Of a stretch of DNA of 64,000 bases, positions 1 through 7,811 are shown in pieces. Under the pieces are notes generated by a model. It was not told where the DNA came from, did no database searches, and was given only the letters and a program-made list of their open reading frames with translations. The first letter of the stretch is position 1; each line of letters begins with the position of its first letter. This DNA comes from Acidimicrobiales bacterium (GTDB lineage: Bacteria > Actinomycetota > Acidimicrobiia > Acidimicrobiales > SZUA-35): positions 47,608 to 111,607 of the forward strand of contig JAHDBV010000007.1 of assembly GCA_020630195.1 (NCBI GenBank). The letters are read 5' to 3'. Made by a program: the position numbers and the translations under genes.

Positions 1-1296
1 AGCCGGGCGGCGATCCTGACCGGGACCTACAACCACGTGAACGGCGTGACCACGCTCGACACCCCGCTCGACAACACACTGTGGAACGTGCCGACGGCCC
101 TGCGCGACGCCGGCTACCGCACCTCCATCGTCGGGAAGTGGCACCTCGGCCACGGACCGCACCACGACCCGACCGGTTTCGACGAGTGGCGGGTGCTGCC
201 CGGCCAGGGGCACTACCACAACCCCGTGATGCTCGAGGCGGGCGGCCGAGTGGTGGAACGCGGCGGCTACGTGACCGACCTCATCACCGACGACACGATC
301 GCGGCGATCGACCGGTGGGCCGATGCCCGCGCCGCGGGGGACCTCGGGACGGATGCCCCCTTCGCCGTGTTCTGTCACCACAAGGCGCCACACCGCACCT
401 GGGAACCGGCCCCGGAGTTCTTCGACCTCTACGACGACGTCGAGATCCCGGAACCCGAGACGTTCCACGACACGCTCGAAGGTCGGGCGGAGGTCGTGCA
501 GGCCGTCAAGATGCGGATGCTCGACCTCGACCCGATCACCGATCTCGGGGCCCCGGTGCCCGACGGACTCGATCTCGAGGCCGAGATCTCGTGGCGCTAC
601 CAGCGCTACATCAAGCGCTACCTCCGCACGATCGCCTCGATCGACAAGGGCGTCGGCCGGTTGCTCGATCACCTCGAGTCGATCGGCGAACTCGACGACA
701 CGGTGATCGTCTACACCTCCGACCAGGGGTTCTTCCTCGGCGACCACGGCTGGTTCGACAAGCGGCTCATGTACGAGGAGTCACTCACGATGCCCCTGCT
801 CGTGCGCTACGGCCGCGAGGTCCGGCCCGGCTCGGTGAACGACGACCTCGTCGTCAACGTCGACCTCGGCGTGACCCTGCTCGACCTCGCCGGCATCGCC
901 CCACCCGAACACGTCCAGGGCCGCTCGATCGCGCCGTTGCTCCGTGGCGAGCGCCCCGATGACTGGCGGACCGCGGCGTACCACCGGTACTGGATGCACC
1001 ACGACCGGAACCACGACGTGCCCGCCCACTACGGCGTGCGGACCCGGACCCACAAGTTGATCTGCTACTACAACGATCCGCTCGGCCAGCTCGGCGCCAA
1101 CGGACCGGTCGAACCGCCGGAGGTCGAGCTGTTCTGCCTCGAGAGTGACCCGTACGAAGTCGACAACCGGATCGCCGACCCGGAGCTCCGCCCCGTCCTG
1201 GCGGATCTCGTCGCCGAGTTGCGGCGCACCCAGGCCGAGATCGGCGACGAGCCGTATCCCGCGGTCGAGACGCTCCTCGACGAACTGCTCGGCTGA
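1..1296 (+). CDS. Sulfatase-family hydrolase, 5' partial
   Basis: The frame is open from the first base and reads SRAAILTG, the second half of the C/S-x-P-x-R sulfatase signature. The residue converted to formylglycine, and everything before it, therefore lies just outside the window. GKWHLG, the second family signature, follows at about residue 38 of the visible part. A later D-x-G-F-F-L-G-D-H-G-W motif is typical of the metal-binding region of the alkaline phosphatase superfamily. The family hydrolyses sulfate esters or phosphonates. The substrate cannot be told, and with the key residue out of view a phosphodiesterase or phosphonate hydrolase of the same fold is possible. The gene converges on the next one, with only 16 bases between the stops. 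Confidence 0.85.
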   Translation, partial: SRAAILTGTYNHVNGVTTLDTPLDNTLWNVPTALRDAGYRTSIVGKWHLGHGPHHDPTGFDEWRVLPGQGHYHNPVMLEAGGRVVERGGYVTDLITDDTIAAIDRWADARAAGDLGTDAPFAVFCHHKAPHRTWEPAPEFFDLYDDVEIPEPETFHDTLEGRAEVVQAVKMRMLDLDPITDLGAPVPDGLDLEAEISWRYQRYIKRYLRTIASIDKGVGRLLDHLESIGELDDTVIVYTSDQGFFLGDHGWFDKRLMYEESLTMPLLVRYGREVRPGSVNDDLVVNVDLGVTLLDLAGIAPPEHVQGRSIAPLLRGERPDDWRTAAYHRYWMHHDRNHDVPAHYGVRTRTHKLICYYNDPLGQLGANGPVEPPEVELFCLESDPYEVDNRIADPELRPVLADLVAELRRTQAEIGDEPYPAVETLLDELLG

Positions 1297-1312
1297 CCCG
1301 GCGAGCGACGCC

Positions 1313-2512
1313 TCAGCCGGTGCCGGCGACGCCGCGGGCCCGGTGGAGCTGGGCCCAGAGGCGCTGTTCCTCGACGGGATCGACCCCTCCCGGCCGTTCG
1401 TGGAGTGCGGCGAGCCGGGCCATGGCGGCGTGCATGTCGTCGAACTGTTGGCGGGCCGCACGGGGGAGTGAGCGGCGGGCGGCGAGCATCGAGTCCCAGT
1501 GGCCGAAGACGGTCCATTCCGCCGGTTGGAGGCCGTAACGCTCGGCCAGGAGGGGAGCGAGCTCGACGAGGCGCCGCTCCTCGCGGCGGCGTTCCCGGAT
1601 GACCATCACCGCGGCCGCGACGAAGAGCACGAAGAAGCCCAGCGCGGCCACGCCCACGATCGCCATGGAGCCCGTGGCGTCGGCCAGCGCGAGCGATCCG
1701 TTCCAGGCGGCGTGACTGGCGATGGCGAGCAGCAGCCCCCACCACGCCGACCACGGCGACCGACCACGCTCGAGCGCCCGGCCGATCGCGAGGCCCGTCC
1801 ATGCGGTGAACAGTGGGTGGGCGAACGGGGTGAAGATCGCCCGGAGCACGAACGTGCCGACGAGCTGATCGTCGGGTGCGAGCGCGAAGTAGGTCATGTC
1901 CTCGATCACGGCGAAGCCGAGCCCGACCCAGCCGGCGTAGACGATCCCGTCCATGACCGAGTCGACCTCCCGACGCCGCACCATCCAGGCGATCCCCGCG
2001 GCCTTCCCGATCTCCTCGACGATCGGCGCCGAGACGACCGCCGCGGCCACCGAGCCGGCGGCGAGCTCCACGAGGGAGTTGATGACGACGGCCACGAGGC
2101 CGGCCACCGACGCGCCCCACAACACCGCGTGGACCCGGGCCGACAGCGGTTCCGGTTCGGCCCGATCGAGCCAGGCCAACGCCGGCCACACGATGAGGAT
2201 CGGGACGAGGCCGAGGAGGAAGGGCACGGTGGCGACCACGGCGAGGTAGCCGAGGGTCGGGATGGTGAACACGAGCGCCAGCACGACCGGGACCGACAGC
2301 CACGACGGCAGGCGGGGCTGGTGGTTCTCCACGTGGCGCACATGTGCGGTCCACGTGTGCCCGTTCCACCAGCGCCAGGTGAACGAGCCGGTTTCGGCCC
2401 ACGGGTCGGGGTACCACGACGCCCCGGCGGTTCCCCCGTCGGGGCCGACCCGGCCGACGTCGGGCACGGGGCCCGACGGTGGTGGCGGCGGCTGTGGCGC
2501 GGTGAGCGACAT
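1313..2512 (-). CDS. PrsW-family intramembrane metalloprotease with N-terminal DUF2510-like segment
   Basis: This 399-residue protein starts with a proline-rich cytoplasmic stretch and a W-Y-P-D-P...WNGHTWT segment (residues 33-56) resembling DUF2510. At least seven hydrophobic segments follow. The PrsW metal site is visible: EEIGK at 166-170, IED at 203-205, H232 in AHPLF and H267 in SHAAWN. Family members are membrane proteases; B. subtilis PrsW cleaves the anti-sigma factor RsiW. No anti-sigma factor is adjacent, so the substrate is unknown. A charged 90-residue tail follows the last membrane segment. A CAGACT element 9 bases before the ATG may be its -10 box. Confidence 0.85.
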   Translation of the reverse strand: MSLTAPQPPPPPSGPVPDVGRVGPDGGTAGASWYPDPWAETGSFTWRWWNGHTWTAHVRHVENHQPRLPSWLSVPVVLALVFTIPTLGYLAVVATVPFLLGLVPILIVWPALAWLDRAEPEPLSARVHAVLWGASVAGLVAVVINSLVELAAGSVAAAVVSAPIVEEIGKAAGIAWMVRRREVDSVMDGIVYAGWVGLGFAVIEDMTYFALAPDDQLVGTFVLRAIFTPFAHPLFTAWTGLAIGRALERGRSPWSAWWGLLLAIASHAAWNGSLALADATGSMAIVGVAALGFFVLFVAAAVMVIRERRREERRLVELAPLLAERYGLQPAEWTVFGHWDSMLAARRSLPRAARQQFDDMHAAMARLAALHERPGGVDPVEEQRLWAQLHRARGVAGTG

Positions 2513-2593
2513 AGGTCGGTCAGTCTGGCCGACCGGGCCGTTCGTCGCCTCCCCCGGACATCGGGGGAGGTGCGGTGTGGACGCCCTCGCGGG

Positions 2594-3877
2594 TCAGGGC
2601 ACGAGGCAGGTCACGTCGAGCCCCGCACCGGACCGGTGGCGGCGGGTGCCGCGATCGATCGTGCAGCTCACGTCGGTGCCGTCGAGCGACCGGACCCGCA
2701 CGGCGGTGGCGTCGGGATGATCGTCGAGCAGGGCGACGTCGACGGGCAGACGGAGACGTTCGACCGTCGTGCCGGCGGGCGTGACGATCGAGAGCTCGAC
2801 GGCGTCGGCCCCTTCGACCGCGAGGCTCGTGCGTTCCTGGACCTCGGCGAGCACCGACGGCGTCGCATCCCCGCCGCCCGGATCGGTGACGGCGAGCCCA
2901 CCGGCCACGGCGAGCCCGAAGGCGCCGACGGCGAGGGCGCCGGCGGCGACCCGGCGGCGTGACTCGAACGCGGCCACGGAGCCCGTGGTCGGCTCGGGCT
3001 GCGGGCGCAGCTCGATGACGGGGGTGGGCAGGCGGACGGCGTCGTCGTGTTCGACCGGCACGTTCGCGCCACCGCGGGCGGCGCCGAGCTGGTCGGTGTC
3101 CGCGATGATCCCGTCGACCTTGGCCCCACGGAGATCGGCACCGCGCAGGTTCGCCCCGGTGAGGTCGGCCTCACGGAGATCGGCCATGCGAAGATCGGCG
3201 CCCCGGAGATCGGCGCCCCAGAACTCGGCTTCCCGGAGATCGGCGCCGCGGAGATCGGCGGCGCGCAGCGACGTCTGCACGAGGCACGAACGATGGAATC
3301 GGGCCCGGCGGAGGTCGGCGCGGTCGAGTGACGCGGCCGACAGATCGGCGCCGTCGAAGCAGCCACCATGGGCCCGCACCCGGAAGAGGCCGGCGCCGGC
3401 GAGGGTGGCCCCGGTGAGGTTCACCCCGGCGAGGTCGGCCTCGGTGAGGCGAGCGTCGGTGAGGTCGGACGCGGCCAGGTCGGCACGACGGAGGTCGGCG
3501 TTCGACAGGCGGGCGGAGCGCAACGAGCGCTGCCGGAGGTAGGCGCCGCGCAGGCGGGCGCCGTGCAGGTCGACGTTGTCCAGTTCGGTCTGGAGGGCGA
3601 CCTCGGCCCGGACACGTCGGGCGGCCTGCTCGTCCGTGATGGCGATCGCGAGCGAGCCGACCACGACCACCGCACCGAAGGCGAGGAGTGCGATCGGCAG
3701 GGGAGCGGTCAGGTCGACACCGGATCGGGTGGCGACGACGGTGACGAGGGCGGCTGCGGCCGTGGCGACGAGCAGACGGTCGACGGAGTGCCGGGTGACG
3801 AGGCGGTCGCGGACACGGACGGCCACGTTGCCGATGCCGGTGTCACGCCAGCGAGGGGTGGAGTTGGTGGGAACCAT
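2594..3877 (-). CDS. Membrane-anchored pentapeptide-repeat protein
   Basis: With the ATG at 3877 the protein has 427 residues. Two hydrophobic segments lie near the N terminus. About 31 consecutive pentapeptide repeats follow (A-D-L-R/S-x pattern, for example GADLR), then a third hydrophobic segment and a C-terminal domain ending in DVTCLVP. Pentapeptide repeats fold into a right-handed beta helix and usually mediate protein contacts; no catalytic motif is visible. The frame stays open to an ATG at 3985, but that would overlap the divergent VOC gene. The start at 3877 is preceded by GGGG nine bases upstream and leaves a 58-base divergent promoter region. Function unknown. Confidence 0.75.
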   Translation of the reverse strand: MVPTNSTPRWRDTGIGNVAVRVRDRLVTRHSVDRLLVATAAAALVTVVATRSGVDLTAPLPIALLAFGAVVVVGSLAIAITDEQAARRVRAEVALQTELDNVDLHGARLRGAYLRQRSLRSARLSNADLRRADLAASDLTDARLTEADLAGVNLTGATLAGAGLFRVRAHGGCFDGADLSAASLDRADLRRARFHRSCLVQTSLRAADLRGADLREAEFWGADLRGADLRMADLREADLTGANLRGADLRGAKVDGIIADTDQLGAARGGANVPVEHDDAVRLPTPVIELRPQPEPTTGSVAAFESRRRVAAGALAVGAFGLAVAGGLAVTDPGGGDATPSVLAEVQERTSLAVEGADAVELSIVTPAGTTVERLRLPVDVALLDDHPDATAVRVRSLDGTDVSCTIDRGTRRHRSGAGLDVTCLVP

Positions 3878-3935
3878 GGCGTCCCCGTCGGCGCCGGTGT
3901 GCAGATCATGAGGGCGGCGGTGCGAGACTCCGGTC

Positions 3936-4310
3936 ATGGCGACCCATCCCCGACTGAGTGCGATCACCCTCGCGGTCTCCGACATGGCCGCATCGCTCGA
4001 GTTCTACGAGGTCCTCGGCGGTGTCGTCACCCACGGCGGCCCCGACTCGCCGTTCACCTCCATCCGGATCGGCGGAACCGATCTGCACGACGGCTCGTTC
4101 CTGAACCTGCAACTGCGGGCGGAGCCCGTCGTCGGCGGTTGGGGCCGGTGGATCCTCCACGTCGCCGATCCCGACGCGGTGCACGGCCGGATGGTCGAGG
4201 CCGGGCTCCGACCCGACGCGGCGCCCTCGGACGCGCCCTGGGGTGAGCGCTACTTCCATGTCCGTGATCCGGACGGTCACGAACTCAGTGTGAGCCGCCC
4301 CCTCGTCTGA
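3936..4310 (+). CDS. VOC-superfamily (glyoxalase/bleomycin-resistance fold) protein
   Basis: This 124-residue protein has one full VOC unit: an N-terminal AITLAVSDMAASLEFYEVLG motif and a C-terminal FHVRDPDGHELSVSRP motif. The glutamate of the latter usually ligates metal. Members include lyases, dioxygenases and resistance proteins, and the reaction cannot be assigned from sequence. The start is supported by a GAGACT element at 3924-3929, six bases before the ATG, a spacing seen at other probable leaderless genes here. Confidence 0.8.
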   Translation: MATHPRLSAITLAVSDMAASLEFYEVLGGVVTHGGPDSPFTSIRIGGTDLHDGSFLNLQLRAEPVVGGWGRWILHVADPDAVHGRMVEAGLRPDAAPSDAPWGERYFHVRDPDGHELSVSRPLV

Positions 4311-4337
4311 GGAACTCATGGGTCATCTGCCTCATGA

Positions 4338-7181
4338 GTGGCCCGGTCGAGCCGATGGGGCGGGATCGTGTCGCCCCACCTCACCTCCCTGCGCGTCCGG
4401 CTGATCCTCGCCGCCATCGCGGTCGCGGCGGTCCCGCTGGGGCTGTTCGCGGTCATCGCGGCACAGCGCCAGGCCGATCTCGCGACCGACACCGCCTTCA
4501 TCCGGCTCGAGGGCCAGGCCTCGGCTCAGACGGCCCGCCTGACGCAGATCCTCTCCGCCGATCTCGAGGTCGCGACCCTGCTCGCCGAGGATCCGGGACT
4601 CCGCCTCGCCATGGCGCAGGGCCCGGTCGGGGAGACCAACTTCCTGACCGAACGCACCGCCTCGCTCGACATCCGTTCCGTGGTGCGGTTGGAGAGCGGT
4701 CGAGCCATCACCGGGGTGCCCGCCGCCGCCCTCGAGCGCTTCGACAGCGGGATGATCTCGCCGACGTCGCCGATCGTGGCCGTCGACACGGGTGGCGCGA
4801 GCCCGTCGGGCTTCGTGCACGTGGCGATCCCCGGATTCGCCGGGTCCGACGGCACCGGCCGCAGTCTCCTGGTCGAGTTCGATCTCGCCGACGTCACCGA
4901 ACTCGGGCGGGACTACTCCGGCCTGTCGGCCACCGGTGAGACGAGCGTCGCCCAGCGCAACGCCGACGGTTCGGCCTCGTTCGTCGCCCCGCTGCGCTTC
5001 CGCGACGACGCCGTGTTGAACATCGAGGTCCCGGCACACCGCACCGACATGCCCGTCATCCGGGCCGTCAATGGCGAGCCGGCCCGCTTCACCGACACCG
5101 TCGACTACCGCAACGAGCCGGTGCTGGCCGTGACCCGCAGCGAGCCCGTGAGTGGCTGGGGCGTGGTCGTCAAGATGGACCGGGCCGAAGCCCTCGACAG
5201 CGTCGGGCAGTACCGCTCCGCACTCGTCGGCGCTCTCGTCGCCGGTGTCGGCCTCGCGGCGCTGTTCGCGATGTTCCTCGGGACCAGGCTCGTGCGTCCC
5301 ATCCGCGACGTGGTCGCCATGACCCGCCGGATCGGTGGTGGCGATCTCGACGGACGGATCGACTCCAGACGTGGTGACGAGGTCGGTGACCTCGCCCGCG
5401 CCGTCGACCGGATGGCCGGCCGCCTCCGAGCCGCCGACCACGCGGCGCGTGTGCGCGAGGCGGAGATCGGATCGATGCACACCCGGATGCGCGCCGTGTT
5501 CGACGGTGCCGCCGACGCGATCCTCGACGTCGACGACGGCTTCGTCGTGGTCGAGGCCAACCCGGCCGCGGAGGATCTCTTCGGCGCCGAGGTGGTCGGC
5601 CAGCCGGTGGCCCGACTCTTCCTGCCGGGGATGCGGGCGACCGACCCGCGTGACCCGCTCGTCCGCCTCGTCGAGGTCGCCGATGCCGCCGGAGAGGACG
5701 AACCCGGGACCGACCGCAGCTCCGAGGCCTGCCGCCTGCTCGTCGCCGGTGACCACGGACTCCGACATCTCACGGTGTCGGCGTCGTGGCATCGCGCCGC
5801 GGACGCTCGCGGTCTGACCCTGATCGCACGCGACGAGACCGATCGGATCGCCCACCAGCGGGCGCTGCGGTACCAGGCCTCGCACGACGCCCTCACCGGG
5901 CTCGCCAACCGGACCGAGATCGTCCGCCGTCTCGAGCAGGCGCTCGACGACGACGCCCCGCTCGCCGTCTTCTTCGTCGATCTCGACCGCTTCAAGATGG
6001 TCAACGACACACAGGGCCACGCGGTGGGCGACGAGGTGCTGCGTCAGACGGCGGACCGCCTCCGGAACCTGACCCGGGAGGCTGACGAGATCGCCCGCTA
6101 CGGAGGCGATGAGTTCGTCATCCTCTGCCGTAGCTGCGACGCCGATCAGATGGCGCTCGCCACGGCCAACCGCCTCGTGCGGGCCCTGTCCGAACCGATC
6201 GAGACCGGCATCGGGCCGATCCGGCTGAGCGTCAGCATCGGCGTCGTGCCGCCCTCGGCACTCGAGTGCGACGCATCCGAGGCCCTGATCCGGGCCGACC
6301 TCGCGATGTACCGGGCGAAGGACCGCGGCCGCGATCGCTACGCCATCTACACACCGGACCTCGCCTCGGCCCAGGCCCGACGCAACACCCTCGAGCTCGC
6401 CTTGCGCAAGGCGATCGAAGACGGCGCCGTCGATCTGCACTACCAGCCCGTCGTCGACCTCGCGTCGGGCTCCGTCGCCGGCTTCGAGGCCCTCGCCCGT
6501 TGGGAACTCGACGGCCAGATGGTCTCGCCGGCCGAGTTCATCCCCCTCGCCGAGGAGACCGGGCTGATCGTCCCGCTCGGTCGCCAACTCCTCCGCCGGG
6601 CGATGCACGCGACTCACGGGTGGCAGAGCCGACATCCGGGATGTCGTGTCGCCGTGAACCTCTCGGCTCGTGAACTCGCCGAAGACGACCTCGTCGACGC
6701 GGTGTCCGTGCTGCTCGGCGAGTCGGGGGTCGACCCGGCGCTCGTGACCCTCGAGATCACCGAGACCGCCGTCATGGAGAACCTCGGCGACGCCGTGCGG
6801 ACCCTCGACGCACTCCGCGGCATGGGTCTGCGGATCTCCCTCGACGACTTCGGTACGGGATTCTCATCGCTCAGCCACCTGCGCCAGCTCCCCGTCGACA
6901 CCGTCAAGATCGACCGGACCTTCATCGCCGAGCTCGACGACATCTCGACCACGGCGAGCGTGGTCGACGTGGTGCTCGGCCTCGGCGCGTCGCTCGGCCT
7001 GTTCGTCGTGGCCGAGGGCATCGAGACCGACGCCCAGGCGGTTGCGTACCGATCAGCGGGCGGTTCGTTCGCCCAGGGCTACCGCTTCTCGAAGCCGCTG
7101 CCGCTGGCGGACGCCCTCGATGCGATCCCGGGCATCCACGCCGACATGCGTGAGATCGCCGCGCTGCCCGACCTCTACTGA
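4338..7181 (+). CDS. Membrane-bound GGDEF-EAL cyclic-di-GMP enzyme with sensor, HAMP and PAS domains
   Basis: The 947-residue protein has a membrane segment at about 18-40, an extracytoplasmic sensor region to about 290, and a second membrane segment. HAMP (from RLVRPIRDVV), PAS (from RMRAVFDGAADAIL), GGDEF and EAL domains follow. The diguanylate cyclase motif GGDEF is intact at 589-593. The phosphodiesterase motif EAL is intact at 717-719, and loop 6 is present as DDFGTGFSSLSHL. Both activities, making and degrading cyclic di-GMP, are therefore possible, presumably set by the sensor input. The GTG at 4338 is the longest start; the GTG at 4368, behind GGGGCGGG, is an alternative. Its end overlaps the convergent FMN reductase by seven bases. 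Confidence 0.92.
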   Translation: MARSSRWGGIVSPHLTSLRVRLILAAIAVAAVPLGLFAVIAAQRQADLATDTAFIRLEGQASAQTARLTQILSADLEVATLLAEDPGLRLAMAQGPVGETNFLTERTASLDIRSVVRLESGRAITGVPAAALERFDSGMISPTSPIVAVDTGGASPSGFVHVAIPGFAGSDGTGRSLLVEFDLADVTELGRDYSGLSATGETSVAQRNADGSASFVAPLRFRDDAVLNIEVPAHRTDMPVIRAVNGEPARFTDTVDYRNEPVLAVTRSEPVSGWGVVVKMDRAEALDSVGQYRSALVGALVAGVGLAALFAMFLGTRLVRPIRDVVAMTRRIGGGDLDGRIDSRRGDEVGDLARAVDRMAGRLRAADHAARVREAEIGSMHTRMRAVFDGAADAILDVDDGFVVVEANPAAEDLFGAEVVGQPVARLFLPGMRATDPRDPLVRLVEVADAAGEDEPGTDRSSEACRLLVAGDHGLRHLTVSASWHRAADARGLTLIARDETDRIAHQRALRYQASHDALTGLANRTEIVRRLEQALDDDAPLAVFFVDLDRFKMVNDTQGHAVGDEVLRQTADRLRNLTREADEIARYGGDEFVILCRSCDADQMALATANRLVRALSEPIETGIGPIRLSVSIGVVPPSALECDASEALIRADLAMYRAKDRGRDRYAIYTPDLASAQARRNTLELALRKAIEDGAVDLHYQPVVDLASGSVAGFEALARWELDGQMVSPAEFIPLAEETGLIVPLGRQLLRRAMHATHGWQSRHPGCRVAVNLSARELAEDDLVDAVSVLLGESGVDPALVTLEITETAVMENLGDAVRTLDALRGMGLRISLDDFGTGFSSLSHLRQLPVDTVKIDRTFIAELDDISTTASVVDVVLGLGASLGLFVVAEGIETDAQAVAYRSAGGSFAQGYRFSKPLPLADALDAIPGIHADMREIAALPDLY

Positions 7182-7753
7182 GCGTCGGCTGCCGGTCGCT
7201 CGACCGGCGTCGTGTTCGCGACGAACGCCTCCGCCCAGGCCCCGAGACCCTCGACGGCGTCGGGTGCGACGTCGCGGTCGACGAGCGACTCGAAGGCCTT
7301 CGCCACACTGAGCGGTTCGTGGATCGTGCAGCCCATGTGGGTGAAGATCATGCGGAGGATCTCGAGCCCGCCGGCGCCGCCCTTGCTCCCCGGCGACGCG
7401 GAGAGCAGGCCGATGCGGCGGGGACGGAACGCGAACATGTCGGCGCGTGACACCCAGTCGATGGTGTTCTTGAGGACGCCGCTCGGGCCGCCGTTGTACT
7501 CGGGGCTCGCGATCACCACGGCGTCGGCGGCGGCGATGCGCTCATGGAGCCGCAATGCGGCCTCGGGTGCGCCGTCCCGCTCCTCCAGATCGCCGTCGTA
7601 GAGCGGCAGCGGGAAGCGGCCGAGCTCGACGTGGTCGACCTCGGCGCCGGCGGCGGCGAACGCCCGGCCTGCAGCGAGGGCGAGCCGGGTGTTCAGCGAG
7701 TCGGCGCGGGTCGACCCGGACAATGTGACGATGCGGATGGGGGCGTCGGTCAT
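7175..7753 (-). CDS. NAD(P)H-dependent FMN reductase (flavodoxin-like fold)
   Basis: This 192-residue protein begins IVTLSGSTRADSLN, the FMN phosphate-binding loop of the family, and carries SPEYNGGPSGVLKNTIDW, the second signature. Relatives such as SsuE and chromate or azo reductases reduce FMN or quinones with NAD(P)H; the physiological acceptor is not evident. TAGGGT on the minus strand, six bases before the ATG, suggests a leaderless transcript and fixes the start. Confidence 0.88.
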   Translation of the reverse strand: MTDAPIRIVTLSGSTRADSLNTRLALAAGRAFAAAGAEVDHVELGRFPLPLYDGDLEERDGAPEAALRLHERIAAADAVVIASPEYNGGPSGVLKNTIDWVSRADMFAFRPRRIGLLSASPGSKGGAGGLEILRMIFTHMGCTIHEPLSVAKAFESLVDRDVAPDAVEGLGAWAEAFVANTTPVERPAADAQ

Positions 7754-7759
7754 GGCCCG

Positions 7760-7765
7760 ACCCTA
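7760..7765 (-). promoter_or_regulatory. -10 element of the FMN reductase gene
   Basis: TAGGGT on the minus strand, six bases before the ATG, as for a leaderless transcript. Confidence 0.5.
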
Positions 7766-7811
7766 CGGTCCGGCAGCGCCGGCCCGGGGATCGCGTCCCG
7801 GGCGCCGGGAC

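Noticed and set aside
3120..3590. Short regular DNA repeats that could suggest a CRISPR array
   Set aside because: The 15-base periodicity is coding: it produces the pentapeptide repeats and has no constant repeat-spacer structure.
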